From an uncultured Lachnospiraceae bacterium (GTDB taxonomy: Bacteria; Bacillota; Clostridia; Lachnospirales; Lachnospiraceae): a stretch of DNA of 64,000 bases. Where the stretch lies: contig CATLGV010000001.1 in NCBI GenBank assembly GCA_949948735.1, positions 124,001-188,000 of the forward strand. Reading direction: 5' to 3'. The notes below the pieces were generated by a model, which did no database searches, was not told the DNA's origin, and worked only from the letters and a program-made list of their open reading frames with translations. This document shows positions 28,230 through 38,374 of this stretch, one piece after another. Numbering within the stretch: position 1 is the stretch's first letter; each line of letters starts with the position of its first letter. The translations under genes and the position numbers were made by a program.

Positions 28230-29066
28230 TCATTCAGAACTCTCCATACACCAGATTATAACCGCCTGCTGGACCGCCAGCAAATTCTTTTTAAATTCAT
28301 AACCCACAAAATATTCCGACGCTATCGCGTCCGCGGAAACCTCCTCCCCGCGGTAGAACGGCGGACAGGGGTTCAATACCGCCCCCGGGGCTGCCAGCTC
28401 CATTATCTCCCTTGTCACCTGATATTCCCGAAAATCCCGCAACGCCTCCGCCGGCAGGGAATCCGTACATATAATATCCTTTCCCCGGACTGCCTCCCAG
28501 ATATCATGGTAGACCGCCACGTCCGCCATCTCGTAACCTGCGGCACAACACTGTGACAGCTCAAAGCCCATCACCCGGGCCGCCTCCTTCCACGCCAGCC
28601 CGATATTCCCGGATTTTCCGCAAAACAGGTAATTATCTTTGGTAAAATCCTCCCGGATTTTCGACAATGCATACAAATCTGACAATATCTCGCATGGATG
28701 ACTGCTGTCTGTCATGGCGTTAATCACGGGCACCCTGGAATACGCCGCAAGCGCTTCCAGCAGCCGTATATCCTTATGCCGCGCAATCACAATATCCGCC
28801 CAGTTATTCAGGTAACCGCAGACGTCTTGTATGTCTTCCCTTTTATCCAGCGCATCGCCTGGAAATAATATGGACTGGCCATCCAACAGATATATCCCCT
28901 TCTCAAAGGTTACCCGCGTCCGAATACTGGAAGCGGGAAAAAACAGGACGGCGCTTTTGCGCGCAAGGAACCCGCCGTATTTTCCGGCGTTAATCTCGTC
29001 CGCGATTCTGAATATTTCATATATGTCACATGCCTTTATATCGGTTAATCTAATCAGGCTTCTCAT
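28230..29066 (-). CDS. Divergent aspartate/ornithine carbamoyltransferase family protein
   Basis: FFPASSIRTRVTFEKG (cf. STRTR), SSHPCEILSDLYAL, C-terminal NPCPPFYRGEEV. Confidence 0.8.
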   Translation of the reverse strand: MRSLIRLTDIKACDIYEIFRIADEINAGKYGGFLARKSAVLFFPASSIRTRVTFEKGIYLLDGQSILFPGDALDKREDIQDVCGYLNNWADIVIARHKDIRLLEALAAYSRVPVINAMTDSSHPCEILSDLYALSKIREDFTKDNYLFCGKSGNIGLAWKEAARVMGFELSQCCAAGYEMADVAVYHDIWEAVRGKDIICTDSLPAEALRDFREYQVTREIMELAAPGAVLNPCPPFYRGEEVSADAIASEYFVGYEFKKNLLAVQQAVIIWCMESSE

Positions 29067-29099
29067 CCTGTCGCTCCTTTTTCTCGTAACGTACCCTGG

Positions 29100-29975
29100 T
29101 CAGCTTTTCAATCCCCTCGTTTTACTGCTTTCCAGCATCTCCTGTGCTGCAATATGCGTCTCCTCTGTTTTCTCACCGTCTGTAGTGTCCTGCACAATTC
29201 GCCTCAGGGATGGCACGACCTGTGCCAGGTACTCCGCATCCAGGAAAGGCAGCAATTCATAAATAACATTCGATTTCCAATCGCACTCTATCTGTCCCGG
29301 CTGCAATATGGCAATGATATGCGGAATAATAATTTTCTGGTGCTTCAACAGCAGCGCAGGCATCGCCCTGGCAACAGGCCAGTTTAAATCCTTCATCCAC
29401 ACAAAAAGCTCCGTCAGCAGAGGCGCGATTTCTTCATCTGAAAGCTTTTCCAGTTCATCCATCCCGCCCAAATCGAATTTATCGACCGGCGTCCGCAGAT
29501 CCCTTTCCATATACCCGCAGGTAAACGGAAAAAAATCAAATTTTTTCGTGCCGGTATGATGAAATCCCAGCCGCTCGTACCAGCGTCTCAGCCGCACGTT
29601 CTCTTCCACAATTCCAATATGCATTTTCGTGCAGCCAAGCGTCCTCGCTCTCACAAAAGCATCCTGCACAAGCTCATATCCGATATGCCGGTGCCGGTAT
29701 CGTGGCAAAACGCACAGATTGTTCAGCTCGCATTCGCTCTGCCCCTGTAATTGAAGGGAATAATACCCGGCAATCTGCCCGTCGTCATAACAGGCGCACA
29801 TCACCCTGTGTTCATCTGCCAGCTGTGCGTACAAACGCTCCGCCGTCGTCGCAAAAGCCGTAAACCTCGGCGCATTATCGGGCGTAAAGCCCATTTCATC
29901 CGCGACTGTCCTGAAGCTTTCGCGGATAACCGCTGTGCACGCTTCAATATCCTCCTGTTTTATTTCCCGTATCAT
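29100..29975 (-). CDS. GNAT acetyltransferase fused to DUF5071-like domain
   Basis: CELNNLCVLPRYRHRHIGYELVQDA followed by ELFVWMKDLNWPVARAMPALLLKH...IECDWKSNVIYELLP. Confidence 0.8.
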   Translation of the reverse strand: MIREIKQEDIEACTAVIRESFRTVADEMGFTPDNAPRFTAFATTAERLYAQLADEHRVMCACYDDGQIAGYYSLQLQGQSECELNNLCVLPRYRHRHIGYELVQDAFVRARTLGCTKMHIGIVEENVRLRRWYERLGFHHTGTKKFDFFPFTCGYMERDLRTPVDKFDLGGMDELEKLSDEEIAPLLTELFVWMKDLNWPVARAMPALLLKHQKIIIPHIIAILQPGQIECDWKSNVIYELLPFLDAEYLAQVVPSLRRIVQDTTDGEKTEETHIAAQEMLESSKTRGLKS

Positions 29976-30026
29976 CCTGATATCCCCCTGTAATATCTAC
30001 CGTCATTTTCAGCACCGCGTTTACCG

Positions 30027-30635
30027 CTACTTCTCTTTGCTGCTTTCCCAGATCCGTCCTTTTGCAAGATTCGGCACGATAAAATTCTCATACGCATATG
30101 CCCAAAGAGCCTGGGAACCGTCCGCCGTATTGCTGTTGTGCGCAAGTATCTGGTCAAGGCATATGCCGTGCTCCACCCACGATTTCCCGTCTGTCGCGGC
30201 ATTGAGCATCATCGGCTGGATATGGTCCATTGTCCGTGCAAACCGCGCCTCGGGCGTATTGCCCGCCTCAAACTCCTCCCACAAGGCTTGAAGCTGCTGC
30301 CGCTGATCATCCGGCAGCAGCCCGAAAATACGCTCCGCCGCCTTTTTCTCCCGCTCATGCTGTGTTTTTATTCCGTCCTCATCATACGCATAGGTATCCC
30401 CTGCGTCTATCTCCACCAGATCATGGATTAACAGCATCCCGACGGTTCTTAAAACGTCGATTCTCTCATTTGCATATTCACTCAGCAGCAGCGTCATAAT
30501 CGCAATATGCCATGCGTGCTCCGCGTCATTCTCCTTACAGATGCCGTCCGAGCGGTAGTTCTGGCGTGTAATCGCCTTCTCCTTATCAATCTCCCGTATA
30601 AAAGCAAACTGTCTGTCAAGCCTGTCCTTGTCCAT
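30027..30635 (-). CDS. HD domain hydrolase (HDDC2/YfbR-like)
   Basis: ENDAEHAWHIAIMTLLLSEYAN, LLIHDLVEIDAGDTYAYD. Confidence 0.88.
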   Translation of the reverse strand: MDKDRLDRQFAFIREIDKEKAITRQNYRSDGICKENDAEHAWHIAIMTLLLSEYANERIDVLRTVGMLLIHDLVEIDAGDTYAYDEDGIKTQHEREKKAAERIFGLLPDDQRQQLQALWEEFEAGNTPEARFARTMDHIQPMMLNAATDGKSWVEHGICLDQILAHNSNTADGSQALWAYAYENFIVPNLAKGRIWESSKEK

Positions 30636-30676
30636 TTTTCTCTCCATTTCTGCCTTCCGCCATTTTTCAAAAGCTC

Positions 30677-33226
30677 CTACATCGGTTGTATTTTGTCCGG
30701 AAGCCACTCCCGAATTACGCGGTAGAGCTCCGCAAGATCCAGCGGCTTGGACAGAAAACCATTCATGCCCGCGTGTATGTATTCCTCCTGCTGCTCTCTG
30801 GCTGCATTCCCGGTCAGCGCAATAACAGGAACCTCTTTAAAATAGGTCTCTTCCATCCCCCGCAGCGCCGTAACCGCCTCAATACCATCCATCACAGGCA
30901 TCAGATGATCCATGAATATCAGGTCATACCGGTTTTTGCGTATCATTTCCAATGCCTGACGGCCATCCGATGCAATGTCAATCCGCATCTGCAGCGGCTT
31001 GAGCATCTCCTCCGCAACCATGCAGTTAATCTCATTGTCATCCACAATCAGCACGCCGGCGTCCGGCGCCAAAAAGGCTTCCGTCTCCCTGGCTGTTCCC
31101 TGCGCCTGCACTCTCCCGGCCGTCTTTCTATCCTCTATGGCTGCCGGACGGTTTTCAATCAGGTTGCAGAAGTTATAGCTGTAAAGCGGCTTGTTTATCG
31201 TCCGTATTTCCTCTGAAAACGCTTCCCTGGCCATCGGATTGCGAAGGCCGCAAACCACCGCGCCCACAGCCTCCAGCCGCTGCTTTTCCTCCGCAGTCAG
31301 CAGGTGACAGCAGTCCGTAAAATAAAACACAGGCGTCCCCTCCGACGGCAGCAAAAATATATCTTTTATATAAGGAAGCCCATAACGGCCGGCCAACGCC
31401 TCCAGCAGGTCATTGGCCGCAGGGCTCTTCATTTTTCCCGCAATCACCGCCCGGCATTCATTGGAAAGCCATGCGGCCTTATGCGCGTCAACAACGCGCT
31501 GGTGGATGGTAAAGTAAAATTCACTGCCCTTTCCGTATTCGCTTTTGACACCGATGCTTCCGTTCATCATCTCCACAAGCTGTCTGGAAATCGAAAGGCC
31601 CAGGCCCGTTCCCTCCTTATGGTGGTTCTTCTTTGTATCTACCTGCTGGAAGGAGCCAAACAGCTTATCCAAATCCTCGCTGCGGATTCCCTGCCCTGTG
31701 TCCTTTACCGATATAAAAAGCTCAATGTCTTCTCCCGCTATCCGGTTTACCCGTACCGTCAGGCAGACAAAGCCCGATTCCGTAAACTTTGTCGCATTAT
31801 TCATCAGATTGATGATAATCTGGCGAATCCGAAGCGCATCGCCGTACAGTCTGGCGGGCATATCCGAATCAATGTCAAACAACAGTTCGACCGGCTTTTC
31901 CCCTATCCTGTTCAGTATAATCATGCCAAGGTCGCTGAGCATGGACATAAAATCGTATTCCTCATCCACCAGCTCCATCTTTCCGGACTCAATCTTGGAC
32001 ATATCCAGCAAATCGTTGATGATTGTAAGCAGCGCATTTCCGGAATTCCGGATATTCATCAGATATTCCCTGTTCTGCACGGACAAATCATCCTTGCGCA
32101 GCATAATCTGCGTCATCCCCACGATCGCATTCATCGGTGTGCGGATTTCATGGGAGACATTCGATACAAAAGCGGTTTTTGCCTGATTGGCAGCATCCGC
32201 ACGCTCCTTTTCCTGCCGGACGCGCTCCATCAGCTCATGCTGCTCCGTGACGTCCACCAGCAGCATCCCGTAGCCGGAAATCTCCCCCTTTTCTTTAATC
32301 TCAATCACCTTTTTGTTATAATATTTCCCGTAAATCTGCTGTATCTTCTCCGGATTCATAAATATCCGGTACATATCGCCCGATACGGTCTCATTCTTTC
32401 GCTTGTATTTCAGCTCGGTAAACACCTTTTTGGCATATGTATTGGAATCCAGATATCCGTACATCTCATCAACGAGAATAAACGCGTCTCCCATCTGGTC
32501 GAGCACCCACTGCTGCCCCAGCTCCGTAATACCCAGAAATTCGTCGCGGACAATACTGACAATGATCATTAAAATGGCCAATGATGCGCAAACCGGCACA
32601 ATATCAAAAGAAAAATTGAATATAAGCATGGCGGTCAGGGAAGCGCCGATCAGAAACTGCGCCCCCGCCAGCTTTGCAAGATTACTGCGCTCTGTTTCGA
32701 TTTGCACCTGAAAGATACGCACAGTCGTATACAGCATACCGCAAACCAGTATCACGCTCATTACACTATACCGCAGCATATACAGGACACCGGGCGCCGC
32801 CTGAATCAACACAAGCCCGGTTTTATCGCTGCACGCAAATTGTAAATCCTCAAACACCAGTCCAAAGCTGTCTCCGCTCCAGAAAAACACTAAAAACAGC
32901 GCGTCTATCGCACACCACAGCGCAAAGGGAAGCGCGAGCCATTTATAACGCTTCATCTTTAAATATGACCACAAAAACAGCGCAAACATCAGGTAGAAAA
33001 CCACGTTGCCGAAATACTCCATCTTAAGCGCAATCAGCGCGCCCTCATGCGTCTTTGTCTGAAGCAGCAGCATATAGCTCCCATTGATAATCAGGCAGCC
33101 CAGATTCGTCAAAAGCAGATACATGGAGGTTCTGCTGCGTGCCCTTCTCAGAAGCAGGACGCAGCCGGCAAAAGGTATCAAAATGCCGGCAGACTCTATC
33201 AGATTGCCTAAAATATAAATGATCAT
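30677..33226 (-). CDS. Hybrid sensor histidine kinase (7TM input, PAS-like, HisKA, HATPase, REC)
   Basis: FVSNVSHEIRTPMNAIVGM, GTGLGLSISRQLVEMMNG, VLIVDDNEINCMVAEEML...IFMDHLMPVMDGIEAV. Confidence 0.95.
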   Translation of the reverse strand: MIIYILGNLIESAGILIPFAGCVLLLRRARSRTSMYLLLTNLGCLIINGSYMLLLQTKTHEGALIALKMEYFGNVVFYLMFALFLWSYLKMKRYKWLALPFALWCAIDALFLVFFWSGDSFGLVFEDLQFACSDKTGLVLIQAAPGVLYMLRYSVMSVILVCGMLYTTVRIFQVQIETERSNLAKLAGAQFLIGASLTAMLIFNFSFDIVPVCASLAILMIIVSIVRDEFLGITELGQQWVLDQMGDAFILVDEMYGYLDSNTYAKKVFTELKYKRKNETVSGDMYRIFMNPEKIQQIYGKYYNKKVIEIKEKGEISGYGMLLVDVTEQHELMERVRQEKERADAANQAKTAFVSNVSHEIRTPMNAIVGMTQIMLRKDDLSVQNREYLMNIRNSGNALLTIINDLLDMSKIESGKMELVDEEYDFMSMLSDLGMIILNRIGEKPVELLFDIDSDMPARLYGDALRIRQIIINLMNNATKFTESGFVCLTVRVNRIAGEDIELFISVKDTGQGIRSEDLDKLFGSFQQVDTKKNHHKEGTGLGLSISRQLVEMMNGSIGVKSEYGKGSEFYFTIHQRVVDAHKAAWLSNECRAVIAGKMKSPAANDLLEALAGRYGLPYIKDIFLLPSEGTPVFYFTDCCHLLTAEEKQRLEAVGAVVCGLRNPMAREAFSEEIRTINKPLYSYNFCNLIENRPAAIEDRKTAGRVQAQGTARETEAFLAPDAGVLIVDDNEINCMVAEEMLKPLQMRIDIASDGRQALEMIRKNRYDLIFMDHLMPVMDGIEAVTALRGMEETYFKEVPVIALTGNAAREQQEEYIHAGMNGFLSKPLDLAELYRVIREWLPDKIQPM

Positions 33227-33228
33227 TC

Positions 33229-34407
33229 CTATGCCCCTCCGATAATATCCCGGCAAAGGGTATGCCCGCTTCGGATATTCCCCTCGCAGTCCCCCTCTGC
33301 CACCATCCGGTAAGCAAGCGCACAGATTTCCGATGCGGCATTCGCATAGATCCATTTATGCTGATTGCGAATCATCTCGCCGCGGACAGTCTCATCCTCC
33401 AGGCATGCTCTGATCTCGCCTGTACTGCTTTTTGAAGGATGTACCCGCCTGCTCATCCCGTGCTCCTCAAAAAAACAGGCGTTATAGGTCTCACACCCCG
33501 GGATTGGCGACACATGAATCAACGGAACGCCCATCACCGCTGCCTCCGTTGACGAAAGCCCCCCCGGCTTGGTAATAAACAGGCTGCTCGCCCGCAAATA
33601 CAGGGCCATTTGATCGGTATGTCCTATAAGCAGTATGTGTTCCCCGTACCTTTGCAGCAGCCGCTCATACAGCCGCCGGTTGCTGCCACAGATTACCGTC
33701 AGGCGGATTTGCTCCTCCTGTCCCATATCCTCATACAGCAGCTCCAGAATTTTTTCTATCTTTCCGGCTCCGATACCGCCGCCCGAAATCAGGATATATT
33801 TCTTATCAGGCTCAAGCCCCAGAAGGCGCCTTGCCTCCTCACAGGATACCGGTTCGCAAAACCCGTGATGGACCGGTATACCGCAGGCATGTATCTTATC
33901 CGCCGGAATCCCCCTTGAAATAAAGGAATCCGCAAGCTCCGGATGTGGGATTACATACGCGTCGCACTCACATTCCTCCGTAAACGGAATACAGGTGTAA
34001 TCCGTCGCCACAAAAATCGTCTTGGGAACCGCCATATGATGCAGCTTCATATAGGTCAGAATCTCTGCCGGAAAAATATGCGGCATCAAAACAATGTCAA
34101 AGGAATGCTCCGCCAAAAAGTCCGCCATCACTGCTGCCATTCGCCGATTCTCATAATAGACCGGGGATCGGAACGGCAGCCTGCGATACGCCTCGCCGGC
34201 CGCGTAAACCATGCCAAACGCATTTGGCGCCCTCTGCGCCAGAGAAATATAGGCCCCGTCAATCCCCGCCGCCAGACGGCGGCTGTACAGCGTATACGGG
34301 TTGAGCATGCTGGCATGGTGTCCCTGCCGCTCCAGCTCCTCCTTCAACGCATTTCCCGCGGCATTATGCCCTCCGCCCATACCGCAGGATAATATCAATG
34401 CCTCCAT
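33229..34407 (-). CDS. MGDG synthase/UgtP-like glycosyltransferase
   Basis: LILSCGMGGGHNAAGNALKEELE, LISGGGIGAGKIEKILELL, ITKPGGLSSTEAAVMGVPLIHVSPIPGCE. Confidence 0.88.
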   Translation of the reverse strand: MEALILSCGMGGGHNAAGNALKEELERQGHHASMLNPYTLYSRRLAAGIDGAYISLAQRAPNAFGMVYAAGEAYRRLPFRSPVYYENRRMAAVMADFLAEHSFDIVLMPHIFPAEILTYMKLHHMAVPKTIFVATDYTCIPFTEECECDAYVIPHPELADSFISRGIPADKIHACGIPVHHGFCEPVSCEEARRLLGLEPDKKYILISGGGIGAGKIEKILELLYEDMGQEEQIRLTVICGSNRRLYERLLQRYGEHILLIGHTDQMALYLRASSLFITKPGGLSSTEAAVMGVPLIHVSPIPGCETYNACFFEEHGMSRRVHPSKSSTGEIRACLEDETVRGEMIRNQHKWIYANAASEICALAYRMVAEGDCEGNIRSGHTLCRDIIGGA

Positions 34408-35009
34408 AACAGCCTCACCTTCATTTTATCCTTCAACTCTCTGCTCAGATGCAGCCGCAGCAGCACAACAGACGTAATCATCCAAAATCCCAGCTGGATA
34501 CCTGCCCAGAGCTTCAAAATCCCGGCCGCAGCCGACGCGCACAGATATGCCGCCCCCGTACGGTAAAAATGCGGCGTGATGCGCAATACCAACGAAAAGA
34601 ACAGGAAAAACGCGGCAAGGAGAAGCACCGGCTGCCAGACGGGCATCAGCCCCAGCAGACACCCGAAGGAAACGGCAATGCCCTTACCGCCCTCAAACCG
34701 ATGAAAAACAGAAAAAGCATGCCCTATTACGGGTGCTGTAAGCACCAGGGCCATGGACAGCGCAGTGGTTGAAGCATCCCGCCCACAACGCATATACAGC
34801 CAGACCGGTAAAAAGCCCTTGAGCAGATCTCCCGTCAATGTCAGAATGCCACACACAGCTCCGCCGTAGAGGAACGCGTTTGCCGTACCGGGATTGCCGT
34901 CCTTGCTCCGCCCGATTATATCTTCCTTCTTCAGCATATGCGCAAACACCCACGCATATAAAACGCTGCCCGACAAATAGCCATATAAAATAAAGAAAAT
35001 TGTCCGCAT
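34395..35009 (-). CDS. PlsY-like glycerol-3-phosphate acyltransferase
   Basis: DGNPGTANAF, GHAFSVFHRFEGGKGIAVSFG, multiple TM. Confidence 0.8.
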   Translation of the reverse strand: MRTIFFILYGYLSGSVLYAWVFAHMLKKEDIIGRSKDGNPGTANAFLYGGAVCGILTLTGDLLKGFLPVWLYMRCGRDASTTALSMALVLTAPVIGHAFSVFHRFEGGKGIAVSFGCLLGLMPVWQPVLLLAAFFLFFSLVLRITPHFYRTGAAYLCASAAAGILKLWAGIQLGFWMITSVVLLRLHLSRELKDKMKVRLLWRH

Positions 35010-35048
35010 GCCGCGCCCTCCTTTCCACGTCCTGCTGCCGGAAGAATT

Positions 35049-37361
35049 CTACGTCTCCGCTTCGGACACAGGCGTTTTCGCAACATCCTTCTTCCGAAGC
35101 TTTTTTACCTCATACAGCTTCTCGTCCGCCTCCATCAGTGCCTCCCTGAGGGTCATACCATCCTCCGGCCGTAAAAAACAGGCACCGGCCGAAACAGTAA
35201 CATTGTACGGCTTGTCACTTCCCGCATTGTAATCCTCGAACCTCCGGTATAATGAAGAGAGGATTTCCTCTTCCGTTCTGCAGGTATCGTACGTCATAAT
35301 GCAGGCGAACTCATCACCGCCGATTCTGCCCGCGACCCCGTTATCGCCGACCAGCTCCTTCAGGAACCTGCCGATTAAGATAATGGAATGATCGCCCTCC
35401 TTATGCCCATAGCGGTCATTGATAATTTTGAGATTATTCATGTCCACATAAATTGCCATAACCGTTTTCTTCTCGCGGCGGCTTCTCTCCACCAGCGCCT
35501 CTGCTTCCCCGTAAAAGCCCCTGCGGTTTAAAATCCCTGTCATTACATCCGACTTGGAAATCGTATCCAGCTCTATATTATGCTCCTTCAGGGCGGCAAG
35601 GTTTTCTTCCAGCTGCTGCTGAATCTGTTCGTTTGCCCGGAGCAGGCCAATCATCTTAATCGCGGAGCTTACCTGATTGATCAGGAACTCCCCGTTCGTG
35701 TGCACTGCTTCCGTAAGGTCGCAGAGCAGCGCTCCGTACAGCGTCTCTTTAAAGAACAACGGCAGCAGGACGCATTCATACCGCTCCTTCAAGGAAAACG
35801 CCTCCGTGAAAACAGCTGCAAGCGGCTTCTTCTGCTTATTGACGGGTATCGTCTCCACCTGACGCTGCTGCAGTACCGCTTTCATATACAAGGCTTCCGG
35901 CGGCGCAAAGCGCTCCTGAAACAAATGCAGGCGTGGTTCCGGAAGAATATAAATACAGGCGTTTTTTATATTCAGCCAATCGAGATTTTCAAGAAGCGTT
36001 CCGTAGCTTTGATCTCTCCCTTTCTCAAACTGCAGCATATCCTGAACAAACAGCTTGATGGAATAGCTCTCCGCCTCCTTTGAGACGTTTATTTTGCCAA
36101 GCTGTTCATCCATCGCGCGAATAATCTTCCTGTAAAGGCTGGAAAAGACATTGCGCAGCTCAAATTTGTCTGCCTCCTCCATCTGCCTTGACGCCAGTCC
36201 CCGGTACAACTCCTCCAGCGTCGAAAGCAGGTTGTCCACATCCGCATAGGCAATGCCGCCAAGATGCAGAAACGTCTCCATGCAAAGCATGATTGCCTCA
36301 CTTCCTTCCCGGCAATCCCCCGTGAACCGCTTCGCAATCGTATCCATAAGCCTCTGATAGCATTCCCGCAGCCGCTCCATCTGCTCAGCCATCTCATCAT
36401 GGTTATAGCGGTAAAATATATCGTCAAAGCTGCTGTTCCAGTCTCTTACAATATGCGACCCGCTCTCCTCGCCGCCTGCCTTATCCACAATCGAATCTCG
36501 TTTTACGAACCGCGTCGGAAGCACTCTGCTCTCTACATGCCCCTTCCGCAGCATGGTCATCACCATGTCTAAGGCCTCTGCGCCCAGCTTTGACGCATCC
36601 GCGCGGACAGATGATAATGTCGGCGCGGCTTTTGTCGCCGCAAGCGTATCGTCATACCCCAAAACGGAAATATCCTTACCTGCCTGAAGCCCTCTGCGAT
36701 GCAGTTCTTCATACAAACCCAGCGCTGTATCGTCGTTTACACAGAAAACCGCATCCAAATCCGGATTCTCATCCAGCAGCCTGCGGTATGCCTCCGTGCT
36801 CCTGCGGGAATAATTGCCTTCCACATACATCTTCTCCGTAAATGCGATTCCATGCGCAGAAAGAACTTTCTCAAAGGCCTGCCTGCGCTCATAGGCATCC
36901 GAATTTTCCAGGCTGCCGCCAATCATGCCAAAATGTCTGCAGCCGCAGTCTTGAATCAGATACTCCAAGCCTTCCCGGATTCCCTCATAATTATCAAACC
37001 CCACATTGGCATAGCCTTCTATCTTGGACGCAACGAGCACCATCGGAATTCCCTCATACTGCCGGAGCATTGCCTCCATGCTCTTCTGGGAGGCAAAACA
37101 CCCGATGCTTCCCGCCGATATAATAAGCGCGTCCACATTCTCCTTTGTCGCATATGAGAAAATCGTATTGTGCTGATATTCGTACATCAATTCCCGATTC
37201 TCCGTCAGGTCACGCTCCCAATATTTCCCCGGAAACACAACAATATTCACATCCACGGCGCGCGCCGCCTGCAAAACGCCCCTGCACACATCTCTTGTGT
37301 TATCATCCATAATCCCGCTCACAAAAACGCCGATTGTAAGCCGCTTCTTCTCTTCCGCCAT
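35049..37361 (-). CDS. LacI/PBP1-type ligand-binding sensor fused to GGDEF diguanylate cyclase
   Basis: TIGVFVSGIMDDNTRDVCRGVLQAAR...VFCVNDDTALGLYEELHRRG...TGILNRRGFYGEAEAL...GRIGGDEFACIM. Confidence 0.9.
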   Translation of the reverse strand: MAEEKKRLTIGVFVSGIMDDNTRDVCRGVLQAARAVDVNIVVFPGKYWERDLTENRELMYEYQHNTIFSYATKENVDALIISAGSIGCFASQKSMEAMLRQYEGIPMVLVASKIEGYANVGFDNYEGIREGLEYLIQDCGCRHFGMIGGSLENSDAYERRQAFEKVLSAHGIAFTEKMYVEGNYSRRSTEAYRRLLDENPDLDAVFCVNDDTALGLYEELHRRGLQAGKDISVLGYDDTLAATKAAPTLSSVRADASKLGAEALDMVMTMLRKGHVESRVLPTRFVKRDSIVDKAGGEESGSHIVRDWNSSFDDIFYRYNHDEMAEQMERLRECYQRLMDTIAKRFTGDCREGSEAIMLCMETFLHLGGIAYADVDNLLSTLEELYRGLASRQMEEADKFELRNVFSSLYRKIIRAMDEQLGKINVSKEAESYSIKLFVQDMLQFEKGRDQSYGTLLENLDWLNIKNACIYILPEPRLHLFQERFAPPEALYMKAVLQQRQVETIPVNKQKKPLAAVFTEAFSLKERYECVLLPLFFKETLYGALLCDLTEAVHTNGEFLINQVSSAIKMIGLLRANEQIQQQLEENLAALKEHNIELDTISKSDVMTGILNRRGFYGEAEALVERSRREKKTVMAIYVDMNNLKIINDRYGHKEGDHSIILIGRFLKELVGDNGVAGRIGGDEFACIMTYDTCRTEEEILSSLYRRFEDYNAGSDKPYNVTVSAGACFLRPEDGMTLREALMEADEKLYEVKKLRKKDVAKTPVSEAET

Positions 37362-37498
37362 TTTCTCTCCATTTCTGCGCTTTTTCCGCGCATAGCGAGC
37401 ATATAACAAGGTACCCTCAATATGCCGCGTTGTATCTATTTTACCACAATTCCCCCTTCGCTTCTATCTTTTTATTTCTATTATAGTTGTAATTTTGC

Positions 37499-37527
37499 AA
37501 AAAAAATCGAGCGTCGGCACGCTCGAT
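37499..37527 (-). terminator. Rho-independent terminator after the macrodomain gene
   Basis: Minus ATCGAGCGT-GCCG-ACGCTCGAT followed by TTTTTTT. Confidence 0.9.
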
Positions 37528-37539
37528 TACAAAAAGCTG

Positions 37540-38373
37540 CTAAAGCAGCCGGAGAAGCCTTTCATAAAGCTTCCAATCGCTGTCCTTGAATACATTAAAA
37601 ACAATCCGCTCCATACGGCCGGCATGCTCCTGCAGAAAACCGGTTGCCGCTTCCAACGCGATTTCCGCAGCCTTCTCATTTGGGAAATGAAATTCTCCGG
37701 TTGAGATGCAGCACAGCGCAACGGATTTGATGTCATTCTCCAGACAGCACGCCAGAACACTTTCATAGCAGCTGCGCAGCTCCTGGCAGTGCGCGGCCTT
37801 CAGCCCGTCATATACAATCGGCCCCACGGTGTGAATGACATAATCACAGGGAAGATTATAGCCCGGGGTCAGGGTCGCCGTGCCTGCAGGCTCCTCATAG
37901 CCGCGGCCATATTTCAGCCGCCTGCCGCTCATAATGCGGCTGCATTCTTCCCGAAGCTGCATCCCCGCCGCGCTGTGAATGGCATTGTCAATGCACCGGT
38001 GACAGGGCACAAAGCAGCCCAGCATCTGTGAATTGGCGGCATTTACAATCGCACCTGCTTTCAATCTTGTAATGTCTCCCTGCCAGAGCGATATTTTCTC
38101 CGCATGGCAGTAACGGCTGTTAAACGCCTCCTTTATTGTCGGAATATCGGCCAGCGCCACCGCCCCCTTTGCCTTCAGCTCCTCCTGCAGATAATCGTCC
38201 TGCAGCTGCAGCAGCGGCCGGGGCAGTCCGCCCGGCATACGAATATTCATAAGCGATCGGATGGCGTTTTTCTTTTCCGCCACGCTATATCCATCCGTTT
38301 CCAGTCCTTTGTATTGCGTAGAATCCGCTTTCAGGCATTCCAGAAAAGCATCTGTTTTTTCCATCATATTCAT
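37540..38373 (-). CDS. Zn-macrodomain protein (protein-ADP-ribose hydrolase)
   Basis: LWQGDITRLKAGAIVNAANSQMLGCFVPCHRCIDNAIHSAAGMQLR. Confidence 0.93.
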   Translation of the reverse strand: MNMMEKTDAFLECLKADSTQYKGLETDGYSVAEKKNAIRSLMNIRMPGGLPRPLLQLQDDYLQEELKAKGAVALADIPTIKEAFNSRYCHAEKISLWQGDITRLKAGAIVNAANSQMLGCFVPCHRCIDNAIHSAAGMQLREECSRIMSGRRLKYGRGYEEPAGTATLTPGYNLPCDYVIHTVGPIVYDGLKAAHCQELRSCYESVLACCLENDIKSVALCCISTGEFHFPNEKAAEIALEAATGFLQEHAGRMERIVFNVFKDSDWKLYERLLRLL

Positions 38374-38374
38374 A

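Noticed and set aside
31304-32572. 422-aa plus-strand ORF antisense to the hybrid kinase
   Set aside because: Out-of-frame shadow of a clearly coding gene; no recognisable domain
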